Source: Bacteroidota bacterium (GTDB lineage Bacteria > Bacteroidota > Bacteroidia > UKL13-3). Taken from it: DNA of 37,624 bases. A program made the position numbers and the translations under genes. Below the pieces are notes generated by a model. The model was not told the origin of the DNA, did no database searches, and saw only the letters and a list, made by a program, of their open reading frames with translations. Position 1 is the stretch's first letter, and each line of letters opens with the position of its first letter. Below are positions 23,106 to 32,067 of the stretch, in pieces. The DNA lies in the NCBI GenBank assembly GCA_034439655.1, contig JAWXAU010000103.1, positions 1 to 37,624 on the forward strand. The letters are read 5' to 3'.

Positions 23106-25349
23106 TTAATTCGCTACTTCCGATATAAATATCATTCGCATCAATCGCATTTCTTCGTGGTTGTAATCCCTATCAAAGTATTTTACAGCTTCTTCCAAAT
23201 CGTCGCTGCTTGATTGCCTATAGTATTCGAATATTTCGTCCTGCTGGTTTTGGTCCAATATAGACTGAGCGGCATAGCGAAGGTTAAGTTTGGTGCCTGT
23301 ATATATAATACCTTCTATTTCGGCAACCATTTCGTCGCGGTTCATTCCTCTTCCACGTGCTATATCGTCGATGGAGTTTTTCTTGTCGATATTAAGTATC
23401 AACGCAACCTTGGCTCCCGATTTATTTACCACCGACTTCACCACCATGTCATCTGGCCTTTCAATCTCATTCTCTTCTACATAATTGGAAATAGCTTCAA
23501 TAAACTTTTGGCCATACTTAGCTGCCTTATTGCTGTTTACTCCTTGTATGTTCTGCAATTCCTCCATCGTAATGGGGTATTTCACAGCCATGTCTTCTAA
23601 ACTTGGGTCAGTGAAAATTACATAGGGTGGGAGTTTCTTTTCTTTGGCAACAGTTTTTACCAAATCTTTTAGAATGGTAAATAATTGGTCATCGTACACG
23701 GCTTCCACTTCAAATGAGCTACCATCTTCGTCGGTTACTCGCTCGAAAGATTGGTCTTTGGCCATCATCTCCTTTTGCGGAGCAGCTAACCATGCTGCAC
23801 CCTTTGCGTTCATCTTAACCAGCCCATAGTTTTCTATATCTTTAAAAGTATATAGGTTTAACATACATAGCCTTCCTATCGATTTCCAAAAAGCCATGTC
23901 GCGATATGCCCCTGATGCAAATACGGGTAATTTATCATGGCGGTTTAAGGTGATAGCTTGTGTACGCTCACCCATAAATATTTGAGCCAAATGATCTACG
24001 TCGAATTTTTCTCCTAAGTCTCTCACAGCTTCCAAAAACATTTTTGTTTCATTGGTCACCTCTTCTTTCGGCTTCGGGTGGCGACAGTTATCGCACATAT
24101 TGTTACAATTTTCGTCGTTAAAACTTTCGCCAAAATAATGCAGTAGCATTTTGCGGCGGCAACCGCTCGATTCTACAAAAGATTGTGTTTCGAAAGTAAG
24201 CAGCGACCCAATTTCGCGTTCGGCAACTGGCTTGTCTTTCATAAAACTCTCCAGCTTTTCTATATCAGCCGGATTATAATATAATACACAGTCGCTCTCT
24301 ATCCCGTCTCTGCCTGCACGTCCTGTTTCTTGATAATATCCTTCTAACGATTTGGGTACATCATAATGCATCACAAACCGCACATCGGGTTTATCGATCC
24401 CCATACCAAATGCTATAGTTGCTACAACCACTTTTACATCCTCCATCAAAAACTTGTCTTGGTGCGACGCCCTTGTTTTGGCATCGAGCCCCGCATGGTA
24501 AGGAATAGATTTAATACCATTCACATTTAGTATCTCCGATATTTCTTCAACTCGTTTGCGACTGAGGCAATATATAATTCCGCTGCGGTTTGGTTTCGAC
24601 TTGATATAGGAAACAATGTTTTTTACATTGGCATCCTTCTTTCCTTTGGGTCTAATTTCATAATACAAATTGTGACGGTTGAACGAAGACTTAAATAAAG
24701 TAGCTTCCGTCATTTGCAAATTCTTCTGTATATCACTTTGTACTTTGGGAGTGGCAGTTGCAGTAAGAGCCATCATCGGCACATTGCCAAGTTCTTTGGT
24801 TATCAGTTTTATTCTGCGGTACTCAGGTCTGAAATCGTGACCCCATTCACTAATACAGTGAGCTTCGTCCACTGCTATAAATGATACTTTTATTTCTTTC
24901 AAAAAATCAATGGTCTCTTCTTTCTTAAGCGTTTCTGGAGCGATGTACAGCATTTTTGTTTTCTCTGATCGCGTGTCGTCTTTTACCTTTTGTATATCTG
25001 CTTTCGAAAGTGATGAGTTTAAGAAGTGGGCCACGGTATCACTTTCGTTGAATCCTCTAATCTGATCGACCTGGTTCTTCATCAATGCGATAAGTGGTGA
25101 TATTATTATAGCGGTCCCCTCCATCATTAAGGCTGGCAATTGGTAGCATAAACTTTTTCCTGCCCCTGTAGGCATAATAACAAAACTATCTTCTCCATTC
25201 AGTGTGGCAGTGATAATGTTTTCCTGATGTCCTTTAAATGTGTCAAACCCAAAATAATATTTTAGGGCTTCTTTGGGGGTTTGCAATTCTATATCTGTCA
25301 TATCTTTTAGCATGTTCTTTCTAAGTTCTCTTAAGTAGTGAGATGTCAT
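23106..25349 (-). CDS. recQ: ATP-dependent DNA helicase RecQ
   Basis: A 3'-5' DNA helicase of recombination and repair, 747 residues, longer than E. coli RecQ (about 610). The Walker A motif TGAGKSLCYQLPA has Lys65, and the Walker B box DEAHCISEWGHDFRP is at 161-175. Motif VI contains QETGRAGRDG. The zinc-binding RQC domain has four cysteines (SSGCRRKMLLHYFG, then NCNNMCDNC). An HRDC domain follows at about 560-640 (SLEDMAVKYPITMEELQNIQ). The last 100 residues form an extra helical region resembling the helix-turn-helix tail of long RecQ proteins. The start could also be Met13 or Met17; the first ATG is given. It is divergent from rsmA. Confidence 0.95.
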   Translation of the reverse strand: MTSHYLRELRKNMLKDMTDIELQTPKEALKYYFGFDTFKGHQENIITATLNGEDSFVIMPTGAGKSLCYQLPALMMEGTAIIISPLIALMKNQVDQIRGFNESDTVAHFLNSSLSKADIQKVKDDTRSEKTKMLYIAPETLKKEETIDFLKEIKVSFIAVDEAHCISEWGHDFRPEYRRIKLITKELGNVPMMALTATATPKVQSDIQKNLQMTEATLFKSSFNRHNLYYEIRPKGKKDANVKNIVSYIKSKPNRSGIIYCLSRKRVEEISEILNVNGIKSIPYHAGLDAKTRASHQDKFLMEDVKVVVATIAFGMGIDKPDVRFVMHYDVPKSLEGYYQETGRAGRDGIESDCVLYYNPADIEKLESFMKDKPVAEREIGSLLTFETQSFVESSGCRRKMLLHYFGESFNDENCNNMCDNCRHPKPKEEVTNETKMFLEAVRDLGEKFDVDHLAQIFMGERTQAITLNRHDKLPVFASGAYRDMAFWKSIGRLCMLNLYTFKDIENYGLVKMNAKGAAWLAAPQKEMMAKDQSFERVTDEDGSSFEVEAVYDDQLFTILKDLVKTVAKEKKLPPYVIFTDPSLEDMAVKYPITMEELQNIQGVNSNKAAKYGQKFIEAISNYVEENEIERPDDMVVKSVVNKSGAKVALILNIDKKNSIDDIARGRGMNRDEMVAEIEGIIYTGTKLNLRYAAQSILDQNQQDEIFEYYRQSSSDDLEEAVKYFDRDYNHEEMRLMRMIFISEVAN

Positions 25350-25624
25350 TTAAAAATCGGTTGGTAAAATTATACAAAAAAAGACCAAATAAACAAATTT
25401 TTTTTTATTTATTGTTTGATGCTCGCAAAATGCTCGTGCTTTAATTGAGCATTGTAATAAGAAATAAATAGACCCCAATAAGCTGTTAAATTCTTGTTTT
25501 TCTAGGTGAAAATATATTATATCTCTCTTTGCCAGGGCGAAAAAACAAATTCAATTTAGTTATTGTATAATAAGCCTATAATTGCAACTGCTTTCCTAAA
25601 TCAATATTTATTTCGTATTAAAAA
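25350..25624. other. AT-rich divergent intergenic region between recQ and rsmA
   Basis: No gene is seen on either strand. It holds a nine-base T run near 25399, a direct repeat ATGCTCG (25419-25425 and 25430-25436) with an inverted GAGCAT at 25447-25452, and several TATA-rich stretches. An exact TAnnTTTG box was not found for either neighbour. Confidence 0.5.
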
Positions 25625-26383
25625 TTGGTAACTCCCAAAAAATATCTCGGTCAACATTTTTTGCGTGATGAAAACATTGCAAAAAAAATTGCCAATATCC
25701 CCTTAGATAGCGGTTATGAAGGCGATATATTAGAAATAGGCCCTGGTATGGGTGTCCTTACCAAATATATGATAGCAGCTTTCCCTAAATTGAATCTGAA
25801 AGTGTGTGAAATTGACAAAGAGTCTGTAACCTATTTAAAAAAAGTATATCCGCAACTTTGCATCATAGAAGGTGATTTTTTAAAGCTTGATTTAGCTACC
25901 TGTTGCGATAAGGAAGTATATGTCATTGGCAATTTTCCTTATAATATATCTTCACAAATAATTTTTCAGATACTAGACCAAAGACATTTAGTGCCCGGTG
26001 CAGCAGGTATGTTCCAAAAAGAAATGGCTGAGCGAATTACGGCAAAACATGGTGGCAAGGACTATGGTATTTTGAGTGTTCTCACCCAGTCGTTTTACGA
26101 TGTAGAATATTTATTCACGGTACACGAACATGTTTTTAGTCCGCCGCCTCGCGTAAAGAGCGGTGTTATAAAACTTACCCGAAAAGAAAACCTAGGCGAT
26201 TTTGACCCCGGTTTCTTGAAAACACTCGTAAAGGCTTCATTCAACCAGCGAAGGAAAACCATGCGGAATTCTTTGTCTGCATATATTAGCAGCGACGAAA
26301 TGAAACGAAACCCGGTGTTCGACAAACGCCCTGAGCAGCTTTCGGTGCTCGAGTTTCAGCAATTAAGCAATATGATGCTTTAG
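25625..26383 (+). CDS. rsmA: 16S rRNA (adenine(1518)-N6/adenine(1519)-N6)-dimethyltransferase
   Basis: This enzyme (also called KsgA) dimethylates the two adjacent adenines in the helix-45 loop of 16S rRNA during 30S maturation. It has 252 residues. The N-terminus VTPKKYLGQHFLRDENIAKK is diagnostic. The SAM-binding motif I is EIGPGMGVLTKYM at about 37-50, and the catalytic N-x-P-Y motif is NFPYNISSQI at about 102-111. The C-terminal region has the usual FSPPPRVKSGVIKL and FNQRRKTMRNSL. The start is TTG 25625: no ATG precedes the conserved N-terminus. It appears to be monocistronic, with alanine dehydrogenase 117 bases later under its own promoter. Confidence 0.96.
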   Translation: MVTPKKYLGQHFLRDENIAKKIANIPLDSGYEGDILEIGPGMGVLTKYMIAAFPKLNLKVCEIDKESVTYLKKVYPQLCIIEGDFLKLDLATCCDKEVYVIGNFPYNISSQIIFQILDQRHLVPGAAGMFQKEMAERITAKHGGKDYGILSVLTQSFYDVEYLFTVHEHVFSPPPRVKSGVIKLTRKENLGDFDPGFLKTLVKASFNQRRKTMRNSLSAYISSDEMKRNPVFDKRPEQLSVLEFQQLSNMML

Positions 26384-26447
26384 TATTGTTACGCTGCATG
26401 CTGCGTTAATCGGTATAATACTTCCGCATTATATAAATTTTATATAA

Positions 26448-26477
26448 TTGTATTTAAGAGATGAAACCTTAAATTTG
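26448..26477 (+). promoter_or_regulatory. Promoter of alanine dehydrogenase gene (TTG-N19-TAAATTTG)
   Basis: TTG (26448-26450), a 19-base spacer and TAAATTTG (26470-26477) together form a textbook Bacteroidota promoter. The ATG is 23 bases downstream. Confidence 0.8.
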
Positions 26478-26500
26478 CATAAATTATATTTATCAAGGTT

Positions 26501-27724
26501 ATGGATCAAGGGAAATCAGGTTTCAGTGAATTAGCCAAGCAAGCTACATTGCAGCCACAAGAAATGCCGGCTGCGGTGGATACCAGCAATCAACAATTGC
26601 TTATTGGGGTGGCCAAAGATAGTACCTTTCAAGAAAACAGGGTTCCGCTTACTCCCTCGTCTGTAGGGCTTTTGGTTAACAATGGCCACGATGTTATTAT
26701 AGAATCGGGTGCGGGCAAGGGAGCCAATTTTTCTGATACCAATTATAGTGAAGCGGGTGCCCGTATAGCTTATGATAAGAAACAAGTTTTTGAGGCGGAA
26801 ATATTACTAAAGGTGGATCCGCCCACAATGGAAGAAATTGAGATGATGAAGCCCGATCAACTGCTTATCTCTGCCCTTCAACTCACTAGCTTGAACACGG
26901 ATTATATAACAGCTTTGCAAAAGAAAAAAGTAAATGCAGTGGCTTATGAATTTTATAAAGACTCATCGGGTAGCATCCCTATTATCCGCTCAATGGGCGA
27001 GATTGCAGGAAGTACCAGTTTGCTTATAGCAGCAGAATATTTGTCGAGTGCCAGTGGTGGCAAAGGCGAAATGTTGGGGGGCATATCAGGTATTCCACCC
27101 ACCGAAGTTGTTATAATAGGAGCCGGCACTGTGGGCGAATTTGCTGCACGTGCAGCTATTGGATTAGGTGCCTCAGTTAAAGTATTTGACAATTCCCTGT
27201 TCAAGTTACGTAGGCTTCAAAACAATATTGGTGAGCGTCTTTTTACAGCGGTCTTGCAACCCAATATATTATCGCGTGCTTTAAAAACAGCTGATGTGGC
27301 TATTGGTGCTTTAAGAGGTGAAGACAATACTAGCCTTTGTGTGGTGAATGAACAAATGGTGATGCAGATGAAACCCGGGTCGGTGGTAATAGATGTGTGT
27401 ATAGACCTTGGTGGCTGTTTTGAGACCAGTGAGGTAACAAACCATACAAACCCCGTTTTTCGCAAACACGATGTGATCCATTATTGTGTGCCCAATATAT
27501 CATCGCGTGTGGCTCGCACAGCCAGCTATGCACTAAGCAATGTGCTCACACCTTTGCTAATGAATATTGCCGATAGCGGCAGTTTCCATAAGTTAATATG
27601 GGAAAGACCCGGTGTACGACATGGAATTTATGTATATAAAGGGCAACTTACTAACCGCCATGTGGCCCAACGATTCAACTTGCAAAGCAAGGATATTGAT
27701 TTGCTTATTGGGGCCCATTTGTAG
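26501..27724 (+). CDS. ald: Alanine dehydrogenase
   Basis: This enzyme interconverts L-alanine and pyruvate plus ammonia with NAD, and belongs to the alanine dehydrogenase/PNT family. The protein has 407 residues. The N-terminal catalytic domain has ENRVPLTPSSVGLLVNNGHD, ESGAGKGANFSDTNYSEAGA and LLKVDPPTMEE, and the NAD-binding domain has VVIIGAGTVGEFAARAA at about 204-220. Typical late motifs are RTASYALSNVLTPLL and GVRHGIYVYKGQLTNR. About 30 extra residues precede the usual start. The NAD(P) transhydrogenase alpha subunit shares this fold, but the length and absence of a beta-subunit gene favour alanine dehydrogenase. The gene has its own promoter and converges with the glycosyltransferase gene, with a 20-base overlap of the 3' ends. 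Confidence 0.88.
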   Translation: MDQGKSGFSELAKQATLQPQEMPAAVDTSNQQLLIGVAKDSTFQENRVPLTPSSVGLLVNNGHDVIIESGAGKGANFSDTNYSEAGARIAYDKKQVFEAEILLKVDPPTMEEIEMMKPDQLLISALQLTSLNTDYITALQKKKVNAVAYEFYKDSSGSIPIIRSMGEIAGSTSLLIAAEYLSSASGGKGEMLGGISGIPPTEVVIIGAGTVGEFAARAAIGLGASVKVFDNSLFKLRRLQNNIGERLFTAVLQPNILSRALKTADVAIGALRGEDNTSLCVVNEQMVMQMKPGSVVIDVCIDLGGCFETSEVTNHTNPVFRKHDVIHYCVPNISSRVARTASYALSNVLTPLLMNIADSGSFHKLIWERPGVRHGIYVYKGQLTNRHVAQRFNLQSKDIDLLIGAHL

Positions 27725-29207
27725 GTTTCAAGTATATATAATACCCAAATCCTAAGGTGTCAGGATTGTGCGACACCATTTGGTATTTCGCCCCAAGAAG
27801 ATTTTGAATGTGATTGCCTGGAAAACAAGTGCCGTGATCTGTATCTATAAAAATAATTTTATTGTAGTTTTCTAGCTGCAAAAAAACTTTTTCATCTGTT
27901 GTGTTCACTCCATATATCTGTTTGTTGCTTAAGGCTGTTTCAATGTTTTTATATAATGATTTTTCATCAACTCGTTTAAAGAGTTCCCTATCATAATAAT
28001 AACAAAAGCCAAGCAAATTCCATTGTGGCTGGAAAAATACTATACACTTTTCGTCATTCTTGTTCTGCTTTACTAGATTCACCATTTGCTCAGTTTGCAA
28101 ATTAGGTTGGGGGTTAAAATTGGAAGTAACTATAAACAAACATAACATAACTATATATACATATTTTATATACTTTAATTGCGATACAATAAAAGCACCA
28201 TAGGCCATCAGGATAGGAAAAGCAATAGCAGCAGGCATTACGTAACGATTGTGAAACATAGGTATGCGGAACGATACCACAAACATGAGTATATATATAA
28301 TAAAAAACCAACTCAGAATTATTACTCCCGGTATTGATGCCTTAATCTTTTTGCTAGCAAGTAAAAAGACAGAAATAGCCAATACTACTAGACAAAAAAC
28401 TGCAGACACCGGCACATTGCTGAAAGCCCAAATCATATCATACAAAGGCTCTAACCCTGTTACCTTGCCCAGCCAACTATAGTCCCAATTTTTGTCCAAA
28501 CTTATTTTTTGAAAAAGTATATACAATACTGGTGCATAAAATAAGCATACCATAAAGTTCGATACAATAATTGCCCTGATCTTTCTTTTATATATAAAGT
28601 GTACCAGCACCGAGGCTATTGCCTGCGAGAAAAGTACCCATGCCCCAAAATAATGGAGGTATAGTATGAGTGTATTAACCAGTATATAACACGCCATGGT
28701 GACTTTCTTGGGCTTGCCCATTATAATATGGAGAAAGAAATAAAATGATGCAGCCGTAAACAAGCCTAGCATCGTATAGCAACGTGCCTCATGCGAAAAG
28801 AAGGTATGGTAATTGGAAAACAAGAATAATATACTAGCGGTTAGGGCCACTTGCTTATTGAAAAAACGAAAACCTATTTTGTATATAAAAACCCCTGTGA
28901 GCGATGATATGATTACCGAAAATATCCTTACCGAAAATTCTCCTACTCCGAAACAGTTTACCCAATAGTGTAAAATAATTTCATACAAAGGAGGGTTATT
29001 GCCTGTAAACAAATATTCCCAAATAACCCCAACACGCATTTGGCTCATATACACCGAAAATGGCTCATCCCCGCTTAGTGGCGTGGCTGTAATATATATT
29101 GTTTTTAATACAAAGTTGAGACAGAAAATAAGCAAACACATCAAGGTTGTTTTGCCCAAAAGCCAATCAAATTTTTCTGAAAACGATTTAGTAATATAGT
29201 TATACAT
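27705..29207 (-). CDS. GT39/ArnT-like membrane glycosyltransferase
   Basis: The protein has 500 residues from ATG 29207 with about 11-12 hydrophobic segments. The first extracytoplasmic loop carries the Asp-Glu pair typical of GT-C enzymes (ATPLSGDEPFSVYMSQ, Asp47-Glu48), followed by NNPPLYEIILHYW with the second conserved loop residues and FSVRIFSVIISSLTGVFIY. The C-terminal about 110 residues are a soluble domain (KNDEKCIVFFQPQWNLLGF). Such enzymes move a sugar from a polyprenyl-phosphate donor to lipid or protein on the outer side of the membrane; donor and acceptor are unknown here. The upstream frame extends to 29276 but would lie inside the divergent amidohydrolase. Its start is 10 bases from that gene's ATG. 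Confidence 0.82.
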   Translation of the reverse strand: MYNYITKSFSEKFDWLLGKTTLMCLLIFCLNFVLKTIYITATPLSGDEPFSVYMSQMRVGVIWEYLFTGNNPPLYEIILHYWVNCFGVGEFSVRIFSVIISSLTGVFIYKIGFRFFNKQVALTASILFLFSNYHTFFSHEARCYTMLGLFTAASFYFFLHIIMGKPKKVTMACYILVNTLILYLHYFGAWVLFSQAIASVLVHFIYKRKIRAIIVSNFMVCLFYAPVLYILFQKISLDKNWDYSWLGKVTGLEPLYDMIWAFSNVPVSAVFCLVVLAISVFLLASKKIKASIPGVIILSWFFIIYILMFVVSFRIPMFHNRYVMPAAIAFPILMAYGAFIVSQLKYIKYVYIVMLCLFIVTSNFNPQPNLQTEQMVNLVKQNKNDEKCIVFFQPQWNLLGFCYYYDRELFKRVDEKSLYKNIETALSNKQIYGVNTTDEKVFLQLENYNKIIFIDTDHGTCFPGNHIQNLLGAKYQMVSHNPDTLGFGYYIYLKPTNGPQ

Positions 29208-29210
29208 TTG
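29203..29210 (+). promoter_or_regulatory. -7 promoter element of the amidohydrolase gene (TACATTTG)
   Basis: An exact TAnnTTTG match 7 bases before ATG 29218, so transcription would begin at or next to the start codon. The box overlaps the start codon of the divergent glycosyltransferase (complement of 29205-29207). No good TTG -33 element is seen. Confidence 0.5.
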
Positions 29211-29217
29211 CACAACG

Positions 29218-30429
29218 ATGCAGGACAAAGAAACGCTAAAAAACATTATCAAATCAAAAGCAAATGAAATTAGCAATCAAATTGCCGACTTTCGTCACCA
29301 TTTGCATGCTCATCCCGAACTGAGTTTCAAGGAGTTTGAGACTTGTAAATTTGTTGAGCAAAAACTTAAAGATATCGGTATTAGTTCAATCCAACATATT
29401 GCCACCACTGGTTTGGTTGTGCTGATAGAAGGACAAAACCCCGGCAAAAAAACCATTGCCCTGCGTGCCGATATGGATGCCCTGCCCATCACCGAACAAA
29501 ACGAAGTGCCTTACAAAAGCCAAAACACTGGCGTGATGCACGCTTGCGGTCACGATGTACATACCAGTTGCCTGCTAGGTGCTGCCAATATATTATATAA
29601 TACCCGCCAGTTGTGGGAAGGCACTATAAAACTTCTGTTCCAGCCCGGCGAAGAGGTGTTACCAGGGGGGGCTTCAATGCTCATAAAAGAAGGGGCTTTG
29701 CAAAACCCTGCACCCACCGCCATTTTTGGCCAACATGTTATGCCCCTGATACCTGTGGGTAAAGTTGGTTTCAGACCAGGTTTATATATGGCCAGTACCG
29801 ACGAAATTTATGTAACGGTAAAGGGCAAAGGTGGCCACGGAGCTATGCCCCACCTCAATATTGACCCTGTATTAATTACCAGCCATATTATAATAGCATT
29901 GCAACAAATAGTGAGTAGGAATGCAAACCCTATCGTGCCATCGGTCTTAAGTTTCGGAAAAGTAACAGCCAATGGTGCTACCAATATAATTCCAAATGAG
30001 GTAAAACTGGAAGGGACCTTCCGCACCCTCGACGAGATCTGGCGTAGCAAAGCACATGAACTTATGATAAAAATGGCCACCACCATTGCCGAAAGCATGG
30101 GCGGTAGCTGTGAGTTTAGGATTGATAGGGGTTACCCATTCTTATATAATGATGAAACTCTCACTTTGCAAGCCAAACAAAATGCAATAGAATATTTAGG
30201 AGCAGAAAATGTGGTCGATCTTGACATCTGGATGGCGGCCGAAGACTTCAGTTTCTATAGCCAACAAATGCCTGCCTGTTTCTATAGACTTGGCACACGT
30301 AACGAGGCACAGGGCATCACTTCATCTGTTCACACACCTACTTTCGATATTGATGAAGCTGCACTGGAAATAGGAAGCGGCCTTATGGCTTGGCAAGCCG
30401 TGTGTGAGTTGCAGGCTAGTCTCTTATGA
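29218..30429 (+). CDS. M20D-family amidohydrolase (N-acyl amino acid hydrolase type)
   Basis: The 403-residue metallohydrolase splits amide bonds of N-acyl or N-acetyl amino acids, amino-acid conjugates or similar compounds. Family motifs are DFRHHLHAHPELSFKEFET (24-42), ALRADMDALPI (81-91), the metal-binding MHACGHDVHTSCLLGAA with Cys110, His112 and Asp113, LFQPGEEVLPGGASMLIKEG, and GKGGHGAMPHLNIDPV in the dimerisation lid. A His-rich GQHVMPLIPVG segment also fits. It has no signal peptide, so it is cytoplasmic. The exact substrate cannot be told; IAA-amino-acid hydrolase, aminoacylase and N-acetyldiaminopimelate deacetylase all belong to this subgroup. It is followed by a 550-base gene-free region. 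Confidence 0.9.
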   Translation: MQDKETLKNIIKSKANEISNQIADFRHHLHAHPELSFKEFETCKFVEQKLKDIGISSIQHIATTGLVVLIEGQNPGKKTIALRADMDALPITEQNEVPYKSQNTGVMHACGHDVHTSCLLGAANILYNTRQLWEGTIKLLFQPGEEVLPGGASMLIKEGALQNPAPTAIFGQHVMPLIPVGKVGFRPGLYMASTDEIYVTVKGKGGHGAMPHLNIDPVLITSHIIIALQQIVSRNANPIVPSVLSFGKVTANGATNIIPNEVKLEGTFRTLDEIWRSKAHELMIKMATTIAESMGGSCEFRIDRGYPFLYNDETLTLQAKQNAIEYLGAENVVDLDIWMAAEDFSFYSQQMPACFYRLGTRNEAQGITSSVHTPTFDIDEAALEIGSGLMAWQAVCELQASLL

Positions 30430-30569
30430 ACGTAGGCCATATTCCCCTCAACTAAACCTGGCGGAAAAGACATGGTGGAGAAATCAAAGAAAGTTTAGTG
30501 GTAGCCCTCAATAATGTCATTGAAATTATACCGAAACTCAATATATAATAGTCCAAAAGAAAGGGACTA

Positions 30570-30600
30570 ATCCCCCCGCAAGTTTGCGGGGCTTTCGGGA
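30570..30600. repeat. GC-rich hairpin repeat, copy 1
   Basis: The palindrome CCCCGCAA-GT-TTGCGGGG (30574-30591) lies within the frame ATCCCCCCGC...GCGGGGCTTTCGGGA. The outer bases match copy 2 in the same orientation. Confidence 0.6.
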
Positions 30601-30926
30601 TGTAGTTCGGCATTACCATTCTACAAACCAAATCCACCACAGGCGGAGAACTATTTTAGTTTAAGAATTGGTATTATAACGCATCAATACAAGACCCTCG
30701 ATAAAAATGATAAATGAGTATATGTGGACTTGAGTATATAGTATCATGCCTTTTTTAGACAAATGTATAATAAGCAATGGTATCACCCGACACTGCGGGA
30801 TTCAAGCGGCTTGCATAAGGTTTGTGGTTTATAACCAAAGCTATATAACCACTTAAATCATTTGATGCAAACGAGTAAAAAAAATTTGGGGGCTACAAAC
30901 CCATTTCCTTTGCTAAAGCCGATTGC

Positions 30927-30956
30927 ATCCCCCCGCCGCGGCGGGGCTATCGCGGA
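30927..30956. repeat. GC-rich hairpin repeat, copy 2
   Basis: A perfect 16-base palindrome CCCCGCCGCGGCGGGG (30931-30946) is flanked by the same ATCC at the left and CTATCGCGGA at the right. It lies 25 bases beyond the stop codon of the PorV/PorQ-like gene. No T run follows, so it is not a standard terminator. Confidence 0.6.
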
Positions 30957-30980
30957 CGGCTCTTTTGCTTATTTTATCAC

Positions 30981-32063
30981 CTACTCCTCCGTCTCCACCT
31001 TCCCTATGCCCAGCCTCAACGAGAACACGTGTGAGTAAAGGGCGGCACTGCTGCCACCTATGTCGGTAAAGGCGTAATCAACCATCAGGTTATTTAGTTT
31101 CAGCCCCACGCCAATGGTCGGTTGCAGGGTGGTTTTGGTTTTGCCTAATATGTCTTTTTCCTTTTGGAAATTGTAGATTCCGACACGCAGAAAAACTATA
31201 TCGGCATAATTGGTTTCCACGCCCAGCGAGGGGTTCACGCTACCTGCACGGGTACTTATAAGGCTGTTGCGGCGGCCATCGGTGGTTATTTGCAGGTTGG
31301 CTTCGGGCAACATGGATATTTTTTCATTTAAGGTTATCTTGCGTGACACGCCACCTATAATGCGGGGTGTGGCCACCTCTAGCGAACTTTGCGGCACCAC
31401 ATTGCCTGTCTGCTGCAGTTGGGCCTTTTCGGTTTCGGTAAAGGTATATTTCCAACCTGTAAAGGTGAAGGTTACATCGCGGGCCATAACGGCAAAAATC
31501 CAGTCGTCTTTTTTGTGCTGCATTCCAAAATCGAACCCAAAGCCCCAAGCATTGGCAAAGCTACCAATGGTTCGGTGTATAAGCTTGGCCGTGCCGCCTA
31601 TGCTGGTATTGCCGTTGCGTAACATGTGGCTATAGGTGCCCATAAAAGCCCAGTCGGCAGCACTAAAGGTTTTAATGCGGTTATAATCTATCTCGCCACT
31701 GGGGCCACGCAGGTCTATGGTGTTCGGTATATTGTCTATTCCAAAACGGATGATACTAAAACCTCCCGCATTTTGGTCGTCGAAGCGTTTATACACCCCG
31801 CCATAGTCGTAATTGGCAATGCCTGAGAAGTAGTTGCTGTGCATTACCGAGAATTGGAACTTCTCCTTGGCACGCATTAAGCCTGCGGGGTTCCAGTATG
31901 CCGCCGATACGTCGTTGCACGAGGCTATAACGGAATTGCCCATACCAAAGGCTCTGGCTGATACGCCAATATTGAGGAACTCGTTGCTGTACTTACGCGT
32001 TTGAGCATACGTGTTAGTGATAAATAGATATAATACTACGAAGAAGGCGGCTTGTTTGAGCAT
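30981..32063 (-). CDS. PorV/PorQ-family outer-membrane protein
   Basis: The protein has 360 residues with signal peptide (LKQAAFFVVLYLFITNTYAQ) and a beta-barrel pattern to the end. The family mark is ARAFGMGNSVIASCNDVSAA followed by YWNPAGL at about 34-60, the FadL/UPF0164-like N-terminus of PorV and PorQ. True PorV and PorQ are T9SS components that link cargo to the outer-membrane attachment complex, so a role with the giant T9SS protein of this window is possible but unproven; Bacteroidota have several paralogues of unknown function. The region encoded at about 31000-31900 is visibly more GC-rich than neighbouring genes. Its -7 box ends 4 bases before the ATG. It is divergent from the AMP-ligase operon. 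Confidence 0.82.
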   Translation of the reverse strand: MLKQAAFFVVLYLFITNTYAQTRKYSNEFLNIGVSARAFGMGNSVIASCNDVSAAYWNPAGLMRAKEKFQFSVMHSNYFSGIANYDYGGVYKRFDDQNAGGFSIIRFGIDNIPNTIDLRGPSGEIDYNRIKTFSAADWAFMGTYSHMLRNGNTSIGGTAKLIHRTIGSFANAWGFGFDFGMQHKKDDWIFAVMARDVTFTFTGWKYTFTETEKAQLQQTGNVVPQSSLEVATPRIIGGVSRKITLNEKISMLPEANLQITTDGRRNSLISTRAGSVNPSLGVETNYADIVFLRVGIYNFQKEKDILGKTKTTLQPTIGVGLKLNNLMVDYAFTDIGGSSAALYSHVFSLRLGIGKVETEE

Positions 32064-32067
32064 GTTG

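Larger units (their letters stand above)
30430..30980. other. Gene-free convergent region with two GC-rich palindromes
   Basis: No open frame with protein-like character and a start was found on either strand. The region holds two related hairpins described separately (30570-30600 and 30927-30956). Between them is AT-rich sequence with a further inverted motif (TGTGGTTTATAACC near 30823-30836). The tract from 30430 to 30660 has a skewed, repeat-like composition and may be a decayed intergenic repeat unit. Confidence 0.5.

Noticed and set aside
29208-29276. Longer N-terminus of the glycosyltransferase
   Set aside because: It would be antisense to the start of the amidohydrolase and adds an unlikely hydrophobic stretch before the natural start.
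30452-30640. 62-residue minus-strand open frame in the gene-free region
   Set aside because: It runs through the GC-rich hairpin, has no family resemblance and poor composition; treated as non-coding.
30591-30660. tRNA-like look of the tract after copy 1 of the palindrome
   Set aside because: It resembles a D-arm for a few bases only; no acceptor, anticodon or T arm can be formed.
30927-30956. Terminator for the PorV/PorQ-like gene
   Set aside because: The stem is strong, but no T run follows on either strand within a useful distance.
30981-32063. Naming the gene porV or porQ
   Set aside because: Only the family N-terminal motif is visible, and several paralogues exist in Bacteroidota; no syntenic T9SS core gene is near.
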